This document shows positions 1 to 9,536 of a stretch of DNA of 42,731 nt, piece after piece. Each line of letters begins with the position of its first letter. Position 1 is the stretch's first letter. The notes beneath the pieces are model-generated. The model was not told the origin of the DNA and ran no database searches. It worked only from the letters and a program-made list of their open reading frames with translations. The stretch is taken from assembly GCA_900318885.1 (NCBI GenBank), contig ONMN01000048.1:1-42731 (forward strand). Reading direction: 5' to 3'. The translations under genes were made by a program, and so were the position numbers. Origin of the DNA: an uncultured Prevotellaceae bacterium (GTDB taxonomy: Bacteria; Bacteroidota; Bacteroidia; Bacteroidales; Bacteroidaceae).

Positions 1-1113
1 TACGTCACTCTTCGTGACCAAGTTCAGAGCTTACGCGAAAACATCTATTTGCGTATCATTCAGAAAAAAGGTGCCAACGACAAAGCTCCGGACGTGCCGC
101 ACACGAGTATCCGTGTCATCCCTTCGAAGAATTCCGAGGCGGAGTTTCTGACGAAGCAGCAGGATAATCATGGGGCTCACATGTTTACCTACGCCGCAGA
201 GATGGACGAATGGGCGAAAGGTGAGAAGGCCGCTGGCGGCAACAAAAGCGACATGATTCGTGTGGCCTGGGACAATGGTGAGTATGGTCAGCAATTCAAG
301 AGTGCCAACACGTTTAGAGGTAAGGTTCGCCTGTACTGGAATGTGCTGATTACGGGCACGATGGCACAGGTGAACAACTATTTCAAGAATGTGGAAAATG
401 GTCTTGTAACGCGTTGCTGTTATACCACCATCGAGAACCAAGAGTTCCAACTTGCCACCATCTGGAAGCCCATCAATCAAAAAGGTCTGAAAACGATTCA
501 GAACTATTGCAAGCGATGTGATGACAATACTTATATGTCGCCCTGTGAAGTAGATATAGAAGAAGCCAAGACCATGGGGGAGCAGGAATTCGACGATAAC
601 ATCGACTGGCATTTCCAGATTAAGGAAAAGCAGGAGGTGGATATGTCGTGGATTATGCCGACCATTGAGAAGTTCCAGAAGGAACAATGTGACCAGGCAG
701 CATTGGCCTACGACAGAGCGCGTGACACGTTCCGTCGGCGTGTCGGTGTGCGTGGTTTCCGTCTGGCATTGCTATGTACGACACTCTATCCGACAGTAGG
801 TAAGAAGGAAAAGAAAACCATTATACACTTCGTTGAATGGTGGATGCATCAAGACATAGAATGCACTTTACGTCTGTGGGGTAAGAAATACAATGACATC
901 GTAGAGGAGAATACGACAGAGAATCTCGCTCAACGTGACGTATTTGCCCAACTGAAGGATGAATTCACAAAGGATGACGTATATGTTGTCTGCAAGCGTG
1001 AAAATATCAAGACCCGTATTAACATGATTATCTATCAATGGAAGAAAGGTAAGCATATCGAGGAAGTAACAAAGAACAAACGTTGGAGAAAGGTTAAGAA
1101 AAATGAAAAGTAA
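1..1113 (+). CDS. DUF3987-type primase/helicase-like protein, 5' partial
   Basis: The frame is open from base 1, so the gene begins outside the window and only the last 370 residues are visible. The sequence resembles the C-terminal half of the large DUF3987/YfjI-type proteins that are common in Bacteroidales mobile elements. These often sit beside VirE-N or primase-like domains and have an RecA/helicase-like core. Visible landmarks are a segment about moving between nodes typical of that family (HMFTYAAEMDEW, then WNVLITGT near residue 115) and a basic C-terminus rich in Lys and Arg. The stop overlaps the next gene by 11 bases, which suggests co-transcription. The family call is by resemblance only, and the exact biochemical role is unknown. 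Confidence that this is a real gene is high; confidence in the family is moderate. Confidence 0.7.
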   Translation, partial: YVTLRDQVQSLRENIYLRIIQKKGANDKAPDVPHTSIRVIPSKNSEAEFLTKQQDNHGAHMFTYAAEMDEWAKGEKAAGGNKSDMIRVAWDNGEYGQQFKSANTFRGKVRLYWNVLITGTMAQVNNYFKNVENGLVTRCCYTTIENQEFQLATIWKPINQKGLKTIQNYCKRCDDNTYMSPCEVDIEEAKTMGEQEFDDNIDWHFQIKEKQEVDMSWIMPTIEKFQKEQCDQAALAYDRARDTFRRRVGVRGFRLALLCTTLYPTVGKKEKKTIIHFVEWWMHQDIECTLRLWGKKYNDIVEENTTENLAQRDVFAQLKDEFTKDDVYVVCKRENIKTRINMIIYQWKKGKHIEEVTKNKRWRKVKKNEK

Positions 1114-1534
1114 TAAGAGTAATAAATTCATCATTTCAATTATCAAGGAAGTAAACCCACTGGAGCTTCCAAAAGAAGACGGTACGAGCTATGTATTCCA
1201 CTCGATGGTAGATTGTTATCTGCACGTCATAAAAGTTATGTGTGGAATAGCTACAAAGGGTTATGTGGACTTGTTGCTGATTATAGCGGAGCTATATCAT
1301 TGCACGTTTACAAAGGCAAAAGATATCTATTACTGCCATTTTAAACGCAATCTTCCTGATAGAATAATTCTAATCATGTTAGAAGAACCCAAGGCGAAGC
1401 ACTTCTTCAGAAAGTTCCTAATATCTGCACATGGGTACACAAATACTATCTTCAGTTCCGATGCGTTTGAAACCGCATTTGAGATGTTTAAGAATCAACT
1501 GGAGTATGAACGTAATAACAAAATAATTAAGTAA
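1103..1534 (+). CDS. hypothetical protein in mobile-element cluster
   Basis: I do not recognise this 143-residue protein. It begins with an ATG inside the last codons of the upstream gene (11-base overlap) and ends two bases before the next start, so it sits tightly in a cluster. It is basic at both ends. Its middle contains a hydrophobic stretch (residues about 40-65, YLHVIKVMCGIATKGY and following) that is too interrupted by charges to be a clear membrane helix. The coding sequence is visibly more AT-rich than the genes on either side, which fits horizontally acquired DNA. The overlap and spacing support the reading frame; no function can be given. Confidence 0.6.
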   Translation: MKSNKSNKFIISIIKEVNPLELPKEDGTSYVFHSMVDCYLHVIKVMCGIATKGYVDLLLIIAELYHCTFTKAKDIYYCHFKRNLPDRIILIMLEEPKAKHFFRKFLISAHGYTNTIFSSDAFETAFEMFKNQLEYERNNKIIK

Positions 1535-1536
1535 AA

Positions 1537-2145
1537 ATGGAAAAAGAAAGAAAACAAAAGCCGAGGGGGATAAGGAACAATAATCCCCTGAACATCGTCC
1601 AGACAAAGGACAAGTGGCAAGGTCTGCGTGAGAAGCAGTATGACAAGCGGTTCTGTGAGTTTATCGACATGGCGCACGGCTATCGTGCCGCGTTCGTCAT
1701 CCTGAAGAACTACATCAAAAAGCATGGGTGGAATACCATCGAGCAGATCGTGTCGCACTGGGCTCCGAAGAACGAGAACGATACGGCGGTGTATCTCTTC
1801 GCAGTGTGTAACTTCATGGACGTAAAGAAGGACCACGTGATGGACTTCGGGAATATGCCGGATATGCTGATGTTGGTATCGGCAATGACGGTAGTAGAGA
1901 ATGGTTCGTATTATAATCCGCAGAAGTTGTATTATGACCTGTGGAGGCCGATGTATGAAGGTTATAAAATGGCGTTTGGGTCGCGCAAGAACCTTGCGGC
2001 CTTAGAGTATTCGCCCGACCTGCATCATGAAGTTCACGATGTGGAGTTTAAGGAACTACTAGCGGAGCGAGTAACGGATAAGGACTACAAACATCTTGAG
2101 ATAGAGGATGCATTCAAAATCAGAGAGGCTTACAGCCAAGCCTAA
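1537..2145 (+). CDS. P5-like peptidoglycan lytic protein (virion/element associated)
   Basis: The 202-residue product opens with a basic tail and then RGIRNNNPLNI (residues 10-20). This motif is found in phage-related proteins often annotated as structural protein P5 and in related predicted muramidase-like proteins. In this group the motif is followed by a W.G segment and a region describing repeated F.D...GYRA, as here (FCEFIDMAHGYRAAF). The likely role is local cell-wall opening for a phage or conjugative element, or a domesticated descendant. No signal peptide is visible. It follows the upstream unknown gene by two bases. The C-terminal half (residues about 120-202) is not recognised. The catalytic assignment is inference from the motif. 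Confidence 0.65.
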   Translation: MEKERKQKPRGIRNNNPLNIVQTKDKWQGLREKQYDKRFCEFIDMAHGYRAAFVILKNYIKKHGWNTIEQIVSHWAPKNENDTAVYLFAVCNFMDVKKDHVMDFGNMPDMLMLVSAMTVVENGSYYNPQKLYYDLWRPMYEGYKMAFGSRKNLAALEYSPDLHHEVHDVEFKELLAERVTDKDYKHLEIEDAFKIREAYSQA

Positions 2146-2185
2146 GTGGAGGGTAATTGTTTAACAACGTAACATTTATTGACGC

Positions 2186-2413
2186 ATGAAAATTATTAGA
2201 AGAATCATTTTCCAATGGCGCAAGTATATTGCCATTAAAGCCGCCATTAGGGCGCACGAGGCCGACGGCCGCAAATATTTAGTGATTATCCTCGAAGGCA
2301 AGCCAACAATGGTTGCCAAAGGTGAGCTTCGCAAATGGATGAAGCGGGGAGTGTTCAAGAAGGGCGTAACGCTACAAGATTTCGAGAAAAGAGCACTATT
2401 TGTCTCAAAATAA
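2186..2413 (+). CDS. small basic hypothetical protein
   Basis: This 75-residue, strongly basic protein starts at an ATG 40 bases after the preceding stop. It contains an amphipathic basic N-terminus (MKIIRRIIFQWRKYIAIKAA) and then a compact stretch resembling a small beta-rich fold (KYLVIILEGKPTMVAKGELRKWMKRG). Small proteins of this kind accompany mobile clusters in Bacteroidales, but no family is assigned. Same-strand position suggests it belongs with the three genes before it. After its stop there are about 100 bases with no feature before the convergent tamA end. Confidence 0.55.
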   Translation: MKIIRRIIFQWRKYIAIKAAIRAHEADGRKYLVIILEGKPTMVAKGELRKWMKRGVFKKGVTLQDFEKRALFVSK

Positions 2414-2513
2414 CCCCGAAAATCAATTTTGTCAATCGTCAATTTCAGGGCGTTTTGCCTAAGAGAGCCCCTTTGGCGGAAGCCGTTTCCCCGATTGACG
2501 GGGACACTCCGCA

Positions 2514-4937
2514 TTAGAAGGGATATCCGATGGCGAAGTGGAGGGTTTGGTTGCGGCTGAAGCTGTCGACATTGAAGTATCCGGAACGGCTGGTTTCGTA
2601 GGGCAGGTGGAGGCCGATGCCCCAGTCGAGACGGATGATGAGGAAGTCGAGGTCGTAGCGGATGCCGATGCCGGTGCCGACGGCGAGCTCGCGGAAGAAA
2701 TTCTTCAGACGGAACGTGCCGGGGGGGTCGTCGGCTTGGTCGGCGTAGTCGTTGGACGACGCCCATACGTTGCCGGCATCGAGGAAGAGGGCGCCGTGGA
2801 GGTTGCCGAAGAGCTGACGGCGGTATTCGAGGTTGCTGACGAACTTGTAGCAGCCGTTGCGCATGAGGTAGTCGGTGGCGTTGTCGCCGAAACTCTCGAC
2901 ATTACCGGGTCCGATGCCGCGCACAGGCCATGCGCGGAGACTGTTGGCACCGCCGACGTAGAACAGTTCGCTATAGGGCAGCCAGTCGCTATTGCCATAG
3001 CGGTAGGCGTAGCCGGCATTGACGTGGCCGACGAGTGTGGAGGCTTTGTCGAGGGTCCACGTCTTGGTGAAGTCGGTCTCAATCTTGATGAACTGCGAGT
3101 AGGGGTTCTTGAAGAGTTTCTTGTCCTTCTCGTTCCAGTCACGGCCTGCGAGGAGATAGCATAGCGAGACGACATTGCCGGACTCGCTGAGGGTGGTCTC
3201 CCAGCGGATGGGGTTAAGCAGGCCGACGGGCGAGGTGTAGGTGTAGGTGTAGCGCATCTCGGGGATGAAGTGGTCCTGCATGGTGGTGGCGAGATAGGGG
3301 TTGATGCGGACCAGGGAGTCGAAGGCGTCGGTATGGCTGTTCATGAACTGATACTTCACGGTGAGCGGCGAGAATTCGTGGCGGCTCTGTGCGGAGGTCT
3401 GCCAACGGTAGGTCCATTCGCCGGACACGACGTGCATCTTGTAGTAGCTGGGGCGGTAGATGATGTCGGTAGAGGCCTTGGCGATGGTGGAGGGGGTGGA
3501 GTAGAAGCGCCGGCGGCGGATGATGCGGCCGTTCTTGTCGCGACGCACGCGGTTGCCTCCGAAGAACGGTGCGATGATGCGTGGGAACTCGATGGAGGCG
3601 TCGGCACCATATTCGTAGTTGTTCATATTGGATCCGCCACTAGTGGCCCACTCGTAGGAACCGTGGAGGTTGACGTCGATTTTCTCGCCTCCGCGGAAGG
3701 CATTGCGGCGTGTGACACCCATGCGCAGCTCGGGACCCATGCGTCCGATGGTGCGGGCGTTGAAATTAGTTTCGATGTAGAAGTCCCAGGGCTTGTCGAA
3801 GACGCAGTTGAGCGTGAGGTCGAGGGTGTCGCAGGGAAGTGAAGAGTGAAGAGTGAAGAGTGAAGAATCGGCTGGCGCCGTGGAGGTGCGAGGGGTGAAG
3901 GTAAAGTCGGTCATGGAGAAGAGTCCCATGGCGTTGATCTTGGCGACAGACTGCTGGTAGTTGTCGTAGCTGTAGAGCTGACGGGGGCGCAGCTTCATGT
4001 CGGCCATGAGCACACGGGTACGGATGGGGGGCTTCTTGCCGGAATAGCGCACGGTGAAGTAGCGGCCGACAACGGAGTCGGTGGCTTGTTCCCTGAAGGT
4101 CTTCTTCATATTGATGGTGACGCGGCCGATGTACCACTTATGGGTGGCCTCGACGGGAACGTCGTTGGCCATGCGCAGCTGCAGCTGGGCGCGACCGTCG
4201 ACGACGAACGTGTCGGCAAGATAGGAGGCGTAGCTGGGCTGGTAGTAGTAGTAGCCGTTGTTGCGCAGGAGGCTGCCGATGCGCTGACGCTCGGCATCGA
4301 GGCGGCTGACGACAAAGGGGTCGCCCTTGTGGATCAGGGCCTCGGCGGACGTGGCATGGATGAGGCTGTCGGCCTCGGCGGGGAAGCCGAAATAGCCCAC
4401 GCTGTCGAGGGTGTAGAGTCGTCCGGGATGCACGTCGTAGGCTATCTTAGCGGTCTTGGGATTCTTCTGCTGGATGACGTCGTAGCCGACGTATCCGTTG
4501 AAGTAGCCGTGGTTGTGGAGCACGCCCTCGGCAACCTGTGCGCGCAGTTCGGGATTGACCCACGACATGAGTACGGGCTGCTTGCCGAAGGCCTTGGTCA
4601 TCCATTTTGCGAACTTGGTGTCGCGGTTGTGGTAGTGGTTCCAGATGGACAGTCCCATGGAGAACGGCATGCGGTAGTAGCTGCTGCCGAAGATGGCGCC
4701 GTTGGGTGCGGTGGCCAGTGCGGCCTCTACCTCCTCCTGCGTCTGGGTGAAGTTCTTCGTCGCTACCTCCGCCGTGACACCTGCGGAGTCGGTGAGCACG
4801 TAGTCGTCGTAGGTGATTTTCTTCAGTCCGGTGAAGAGCTGGTCGCCCTCGGGGATGTTCTTCGTCATGGAACAGGCGACGAGGAGGACGGCAGCCGTCA
4901 GCAGGAGGATGTATGATGTGAGACTGTTTCGTGTCAT
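2514..4937 (-). CDS. tamA: TamA-family Omp85 outer-membrane lipoprotein (TamL-like)
   Basis: This 807-residue protein is the outer-membrane half of the translocation and assembly module. The N-terminus is a lipoprotein signal with lipobox LVAC (Cys22) followed by SMTKNIPEGDQLF, the start typical of the Bacteroidetes lipidated TamA variant. POTRA-like repeats occupy roughly residues 30-370. A 16-strand-type Omp85 barrel follows, with the conserved region containing LRAWPVRGIGPG and ending in an aromatic strand (FAIGYPF). It overlaps tamB by four bases (ATGA), so translation is coupled. An oddity is a heptamer repeat inside the coding frame encoding SLFTLHSSL at about residues 358-366, just before the barrel. 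Partnership with TamB is known for the family; a lipid anchor here is read from the lipobox. Confidence 0.88.
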   Translation of the reverse strand: MTRNSLTSYILLLTAAVLLVACSMTKNIPEGDQLFTGLKKITYDDYVLTDSAGVTAEVATKNFTQTQEEVEAALATAPNGAIFGSSYYRMPFSMGLSIWNHYHNRDTKFAKWMTKAFGKQPVLMSWVNPELRAQVAEGVLHNHGYFNGYVGYDVIQQKNPKTAKIAYDVHPGRLYTLDSVGYFGFPAEADSLIHATSAEALIHKGDPFVVSRLDAERQRIGSLLRNNGYYYYQPSYASYLADTFVVDGRAQLQLRMANDVPVEATHKWYIGRVTINMKKTFREQATDSVVGRYFTVRYSGKKPPIRTRVLMADMKLRPRQLYSYDNYQQSVAKINAMGLFSMTDFTFTPRTSTAPADSSLFTLHSSLPCDTLDLTLNCVFDKPWDFYIETNFNARTIGRMGPELRMGVTRRNAFRGGEKIDVNLHGSYEWATSGGSNMNNYEYGADASIEFPRIIAPFFGGNRVRRDKNGRIIRRRRFYSTPSTIAKASTDIIYRPSYYKMHVVSGEWTYRWQTSAQSRHEFSPLTVKYQFMNSHTDAFDSLVRINPYLATTMQDHFIPEMRYTYTYTSPVGLLNPIRWETTLSESGNVVSLCYLLAGRDWNEKDKKLFKNPYSQFIKIETDFTKTWTLDKASTLVGHVNAGYAYRYGNSDWLPYSELFYVGGANSLRAWPVRGIGPGNVESFGDNATDYLMRNGCYKFVSNLEYRRQLFGNLHGALFLDAGNVWASSNDYADQADDPPGTFRLKNFFRELAVGTGIGIRYDLDFLIIRLDWGIGLHLPYETSRSGYFNVDSFSRNQTLHFAIGYPF
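3838..3865. repeat. heptanucleotide tandem repeat inside tamA
   Basis: Four perfect copies of AGTGAAG (plus strand) lie in tandem within the tamA frame. On the coding strand they read CTTCACT and encode part of SLFTLHSSL. The 28-base tract is not a multiple of three, so gain or loss of one unit would shift the frame, while three units would keep it. Confidence 0.9.
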
Positions 4938-7900
4938 GGGCGTTGAGTCTTTAGGGTGTCGGTAGTGACGCTGTCGCGCGGGGCGAGGGCGGGGGAGCCG
5001 GTCTCACGCGGACGCATGGGGATGGGCGTCTGGGGATCCTTGAAACGGAAGATGTCCCAGAAGCTGTTCAGCGAGCGGCGCCACGTGAAGCCGCCGCCGT
5101 ATTTCTGGGTGTAGCCGTCGAGCCAGTCGTAGCTGTTGTTTTCGTAGAACAGCGTGATGAACTTGTTGGCGGTCTGGTCGAGGCGGTATTCGAGCAGCAC
5201 ATTGTCGAAGAACGACGAATTACGCTCCTGCAGTTCGGCACCGGTGGACACCTTGCCGCCGACGACAATCTTCAGGCGGTTGTTCATGAAGCGCTTGGCG
5301 AACTTGAAGGAATAGTCGGTGTGCGAATTGCCCGCCGCGTCGGTGGTGTTGTCCATGCCCATCGAGAGGTCCAGCGTGCGCAGGGCGTTGCCGGTGATGC
5401 TGTTGATCTCGCTGTTGAGGAACGAGCTCAGGGCGGAGTTCATGGAGAAGGCACTGGTGTTGCCGTCGGCCAGATACATGCCCGTGGTGAGCATGGTGAC
5501 GGCGAGTTTGCCGCGCTGTTCGCGACCCATGGCCTGCAGCTCGCTGTGGATCATCATGTCCTCGGGTGCGTCGAGGGTGAACTCCACACCCATGTTGTTA
5601 AGCGTCTGGGTGATCTTCACGCCGCAGTCGAAATCTACGCTGCGTCCTACACCGCTGCTGCTGGAAACGGTGGCCTTGGTGCGCTCGGTGGCGGTGATGT
5701 TGAGCGTGGGGTTCATGGGGTCGCCGGTGAACTCGATGTAGGAGCCGTCCTGGATGGTGAATGTCTTCAGCGGGATGACGGGCAGCGAGTATTTCATCTC
5801 GCCGTTCGACAGCGTGTAACGACCGCGGAGGACGAGGTTGTCGGCAGGGGTATATTGCATGCGCAGCGTGCCGCCACCCATGAGGTCGATGTAGTTCGAG
5901 TGGTCGGTGTTGAGGTAGGCCATGACGTGTGCACCTTTAGATACGTCAATCGTCATATCCATCTGGAAACCAACGATTTGTGGACGCGTCACAATGACTT
6001 GTGTGGTGTCGCTGAAGTCGGTGAATTTCACCAAATCGTTCAGGTGATTGTCCGTCGACAGCGGGGTGTCACGCAGCACGTAACTCATGTCCGTCGAGCC
6101 GAGCACGTCGAGTCGGCCGCGCATGGTGAGGTTGTCCACCGGACCGCTCATGCGGGCAAACATGTTGACGAAAACTTTGCCGTAGGCGATGCTCTTGGGA
6201 TTCTCATCGGCACCGATAATCTGGAAGTCGCGGGCCTGCATGCGGAGGTTCACCAGCATGCGTTCGGGGTTGCTGAAATCGATGTCGCCCTGGATGTTGA
6301 GCGGGTTGTTGTTGTAGGCATAGACGGTGAAGTTTTCGAGTAGCAGCTTCGAATTGACGATGCGTACGGGGTCGTTGTCGAAACGCAGGCGGACACCGTA
6401 GGGGATGCTCTCGAGATAGGAGGAGTCGAGATAGATTTCGCCGTCGACCTTCGGGGCGTCGAGCGTGCCCTTGACGGCCAGTTCGCCTTCACCGTAGCCA
6501 TGGAATCCGAAGAGCTGGTCGGGGATGAAACCGTTGACCATCGACAGCGGCAGGCGCTCCATGATCAGGCGTGCGTCGATGCGCTTGTTGTCCTTGTTGT
6601 AATAGGTTCCCGTGAGCAGTCCTATCTCGTTGTCGTCCTTCATCAGTCGTGCCTCGATGGCGTGGGCGTCGTCTTCCTTCTGCAGATACATCAACTCGGT
6701 GCTGATGTTGCCGATGGGGCTGCGTTCGTAGGTCATGTTGTGGACGGCCATGTCGCTGACCATCGACAGTTGGCCGTCGGCATTCTGGATGACGTGGAAG
6801 TCGCCGTTGAGGATGCCGGTCATCTGGGGCAAATAGTAGGGCAGGACGCTAGTGACCTCGCCCAGGTTCAGCTTGTTGAGGCTGACGGTGATGTCCTGCA
6901 GGGCCGTGGGGTCGCTGTCCTCGGAATAGATTTTTACGCCGGTGCCGTCGTCGGCAATGAGGTCTATCTTCGTGCGCACCTTATGACCGCGCGCCAGCAG
7001 GATGAAGTTGTCGGGGTTGAGGTTGAACTCCTTGTAGCCGATGGTAGGACGTTCGGGCAGCAGGTGCAGGTTGATGCCGGAATCGACCATCTCGGCCTTG
7101 GCTCCCAGACGGATGCCCAGACGGTCGTTGATGTCGTAGTAGCGCACGCCGAAGGTGGCGCCGCGCTCCTGGAACAGTCCGTCGATGAGGGTGTTGAAGA
7201 CAAACTGCGGGTTCTTCTTGTTGTTGCGCACCTGTCCTTGGAACGACAGGTGGCTCTTGCGTTGTACGAGACTGAAATTGATGGTGTCGAGGCGCATGTC
7301 GTCGATGGTCAGCGAGTGGACGAAACCCTTGCCGTTGATGCCGGTCTCGGGCGACGTATTGATGTCGAACAGCAACTGCTGGAAGTCGATGTTCTGACTG
7401 CTGTTCAGGAAGGTGACAATGGGATTGTCCTGCTTGCTCTCGACGTGGAGCTTCATGACGGGAAGCAGCCGGCGGATGGCGGGCTGGTCGATGATGCGCT
7501 GGTTGAATTGCTCAGCGACGGAATCGCTGAGCACGGTGAGGCGTCGCAGGAGACGTTCGTAGTCGCCGCTGGCGTCGGCCTTGACGATGAAGTCGCCGCT
7601 CTGAGCACGGAGATAGGTGGTGTCGGGACGTGTCTTGACGAGCAGTCCGATGTCGCCGGGACGGTAGGTTTTGCTGGAGTCGCGCAGCGTCAGGTCGTTG
7701 ATGAGTCCGCTGACGCTATGTGTCAGCTTCATGTCGGAATTCACGTCGACATGGCCGCAGAGTCCGATGCTCAGCGGATGAGGCGTCAGTCCCATGGCGT
7801 AGAGGTCCAGGCGGTTGAGGTCGGCCGTCACCGTGCCGTCGATCTGGCGTTTCTTCATCAGGGCATCGACGGTTACGAGACCGTTCATGAGCTTGTTGTC

Positions 7901-9448
7901 GCTATGGATGTCGGCATGGGCCTGTCCGTTCTTGATGTCGGCCTGTGCCGTCACGTTGTCGAGGTTCCAGTGACCGTAACCCAGATGTTTTATGTTGGCG
8001 TCGGCATGGAGCGTGGTGCGGGGTGAGAAGACATCGGTGCCCACGCCTTTGGCCGTGATGTCGGCAGTGACGGTATAGAACGAGTCGCGCGGCATGAAGT
8101 GGTGGAGGTTCAGACGGTCGATGTGGGCGGTGACGTCGTAGCGCATCACGTCGGTATTTATACGGCCCTTGGCCTTCACCGTACCGCCGCCCTCGTGGAG
8201 GGTGACGTCGGCGTCATAGTCGGCACCGTCGGCTTTGAGGTGACCGTTGGCACTCATGCCGTTGGGGATGCGGTAGTTGCGCTGTATGTCGCGAGGCAGG
8301 GCGGCCGTCACAAAGCTGAGGTCCTGGGTGTGGGCCTCGAAATCAACGTCGGCGCGGAGGTGTTTCAGGTCGTTGAGGTTTGCCACGAAACCGCTGGCTT
8401 TGGCGGACAATGCCGTAGGCAGCGACAGGTCGAGGTCGGTGAATTCCATGCATTCCATGTTGCCCTTTACGCGTCCTTTCACGCTCAGGGGGTATTGTGG
8501 CCACCGCTCCTGCATGGGGCGGGGGAGCGACGAGAGGAAGGGCATCAGGTCGTTGCGCGCCAACTGGGCATCCATCGTGAGTTGCATGTTGCCGGGATTC
8601 AGCGAATCTGTCAGCGACAGGGGCATGTCGAGGCCGACGATGAGGTCGCTGTCGGCAGTCTTCAGCTGCAGATGAGGCACTTTGACGCTGTCGTTCTCCA
8701 TGCGCAAAGGACCCGTGTGGAGGCTCAACTGCGGCATGTCAATGTCGTTGTAGCGCAGGGCACCGTCGTTCCAGTCGATGCTGCCGACGCTGTAGGCGGG
8801 CTTGCCAAGGTCGGCAAGTACTTCGCGGACTTTCAAGTCGCCCATGCGGGTGTAAATATGCGTGCTGTCGTCTGCGAGGTGCAACGACAGGTCGCTGCGG
8901 CTGATGGTCACGCTGTCGGCATGAATGATCCAGAGTGTGGGGGTGGTCGTCGTGTCCTCAGGCACCGAGTCGCGAAGCTGGATATCCAGGTGGGCGTCAT
9001 CGAGTAGTGCACCGTTAACCTCAACTGTCTGTTTGTCGAGGTCGATGCCCTTGCTGGTGAGTGCGAGGCGGTTGAAACGGCCCTTGACCACCGCTGCCTC
9101 CACGAAGCCGTTGGTGTTCAGGTGGGTGTTGGTGACCTCCAGTTCGTTGATGACGACGCGTTTCTCCAGCAACGGCCACAGCTCGACGTCGGCTACCATG
9201 TGTTCGACGTCGGCAATGGTGTCGCCCTCGTGAATCATCATGAAGTCGTCGATGGCCAAATCCAGTGGGAATGAGAGGTTTACGTGGCCCACAGTGATTT
9301 GCATGCCGGTCTTCTCGGAGGCGATTTCGGCCACTTTGTCGACGGCCCAGTTCTGAACGGGTGGCAGATAGAGTAACACCGTCAGCACCACAAACAGTAC
9401 CAACGGGCTCAGCAAAATGCCCAATATCCACCACAACGCCTTCTTCAC
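4934..9448 (-). CDS. tamB: TamB-like translocation/assembly module protein
   Basis: The 1504-residue product has an N-terminal signal-anchor helix (residues about 5-28, ILGILLSPLVLFVVLTVLLYL region) followed by PVQNWAVDKVAEIASEKTG, typical of AsmA/TamB N-termini. A very long beta-rich body follows, and a C-terminal DUF490-type domain ends in a region with FGGKVSTGAE-like and LLEYRLDQTANKF segments. Family members bridge the periplasm as a lipid-conducting groove and work with a TamA-type barrel. The gene overlaps tamA by four bases and lies downstream of the rluA-family gene, so one transcript is likely. No promoter is visible in the 78 bases upstream, which are mostly heptamer repeat. Length fits Bacteroidetes TamB proteins. 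Start ATG at 9448 gives the membrane anchor. Confidence 0.9.
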   Translation of the reverse strand: MKKALWWILGILLSPLVLFVVLTVLLYLPPVQNWAVDKVAEIASEKTGMQITVGHVNLSFPLDLAIDDFMMIHEGDTIADVEHMVADVELWPLLEKRVVINELEVTNTHLNTNGFVEAAVVKGRFNRLALTSKGIDLDKQTVEVNGALLDDAHLDIQLRDSVPEDTTTTPTLWIIHADSVTISRSDLSLHLADDSTHIYTRMGDLKVREVLADLGKPAYSVGSIDWNDGALRYNDIDMPQLSLHTGPLRMENDSVKVPHLQLKTADSDLIVGLDMPLSLTDSLNPGNMQLTMDAQLARNDLMPFLSSLPRPMQERWPQYPLSVKGRVKGNMECMEFTDLDLSLPTALSAKASGFVANLNDLKHLRADVDFEAHTQDLSFVTAALPRDIQRNYRIPNGMSANGHLKADGADYDADVTLHEGGGTVKAKGRINTDVMRYDVTAHIDRLNLHHFMPRDSFYTVTADITAKGVGTDVFSPRTTLHADANIKHLGYGHWNLDNVTAQADIKNGQAHADIHSDNKLMNGLVTVDALMKKRQIDGTVTADLNRLDLYAMGLTPHPLSIGLCGHVDVNSDMKLTHSVSGLINDLTLRDSSKTYRPGDIGLLVKTRPDTTYLRAQSGDFIVKADASGDYERLLRRLTVLSDSVAEQFNQRIIDQPAIRRLLPVMKLHVESKQDNPIVTFLNSSQNIDFQQLLFDINTSPETGINGKGFVHSLTIDDMRLDTINFSLVQRKSHLSFQGQVRNNKKNPQFVFNTLIDGLFQERGATFGVRYYDINDRLGIRLGAKAEMVDSGINLHLLPERPTIGYKEFNLNPDNFILLARGHKVRTKIDLIADDGTGVKIYSEDSDPTALQDITVSLNKLNLGEVTSVLPYYLPQMTGILNGDFHVIQNADGQLSMVSDMAVHNMTYERSPIGNISTELMYLQKEDDAHAIEARLMKDDNEIGLLTGTYYNKDNKRIDARLIMERLPLSMVNGFIPDQLFGFHGYGEGELAVKGTLDAPKVDGEIYLDSSYLESIPYGVRLRFDNDPVRIVNSKLLLENFTVYAYNNNPLNIQGDIDFSNPERMLVNLRMQARDFQIIGADENPKSIAYGKVFVNMFARMSGPVDNLTMRGRLDVLGSTDMSYVLRDTPLSTDNHLNDLVKFTDFSDTTQVIVTRPQIVGFQMDMTIDVSKGAHVMAYLNTDHSNYIDLMGGGTLRMQYTPADNLVLRGRYTLSNGEMKYSLPVIPLKTFTIQDGSYIEFTGDPMNPTLNITATERTKATVSSSSGVGRSVDFDCGVKITQTLNNMGVEFTLDAPEDMMIHSELQAMGREQRGKLAVTMLTTGMYLADGNTSAFSMNSALSSFLNSEINSITGNALRTLDLSMGMDNTTDAAGNSHTDYSFKFAKRFMNNRLKIVVGGKVSTGAELQERNSSFFDNVLLEYRLDQTANKFITLFYENNSYDWLDGYTQKYGGGFTWRRSLNSFWDIFRFKDPQTPIPMRPRETGSPALAPRDSVTTDTLKTQRP

Positions 9449-9473
9449 CTCAACTCTTAACTATTATCTATAA

Positions 9474-9536
9474 ACTTTCACCTTTCACCTTTCAACTTTC
9501 AACTTTCAACTTTCACCTTTCACCTTTCAACTTTCA
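9474..9536. repeat. heptanucleotide tandem repeat, tamB/rluA junction
   Basis: Nine heptamers of the form (A/C)CTTTCA run without interruption for 63 bases. They fill most of the gap between tamB and the rluA-family gene and extend over the rluA stop codon (9527-9529), so the last codons of that gene are built from repeat sequence. Confidence 0.9.
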
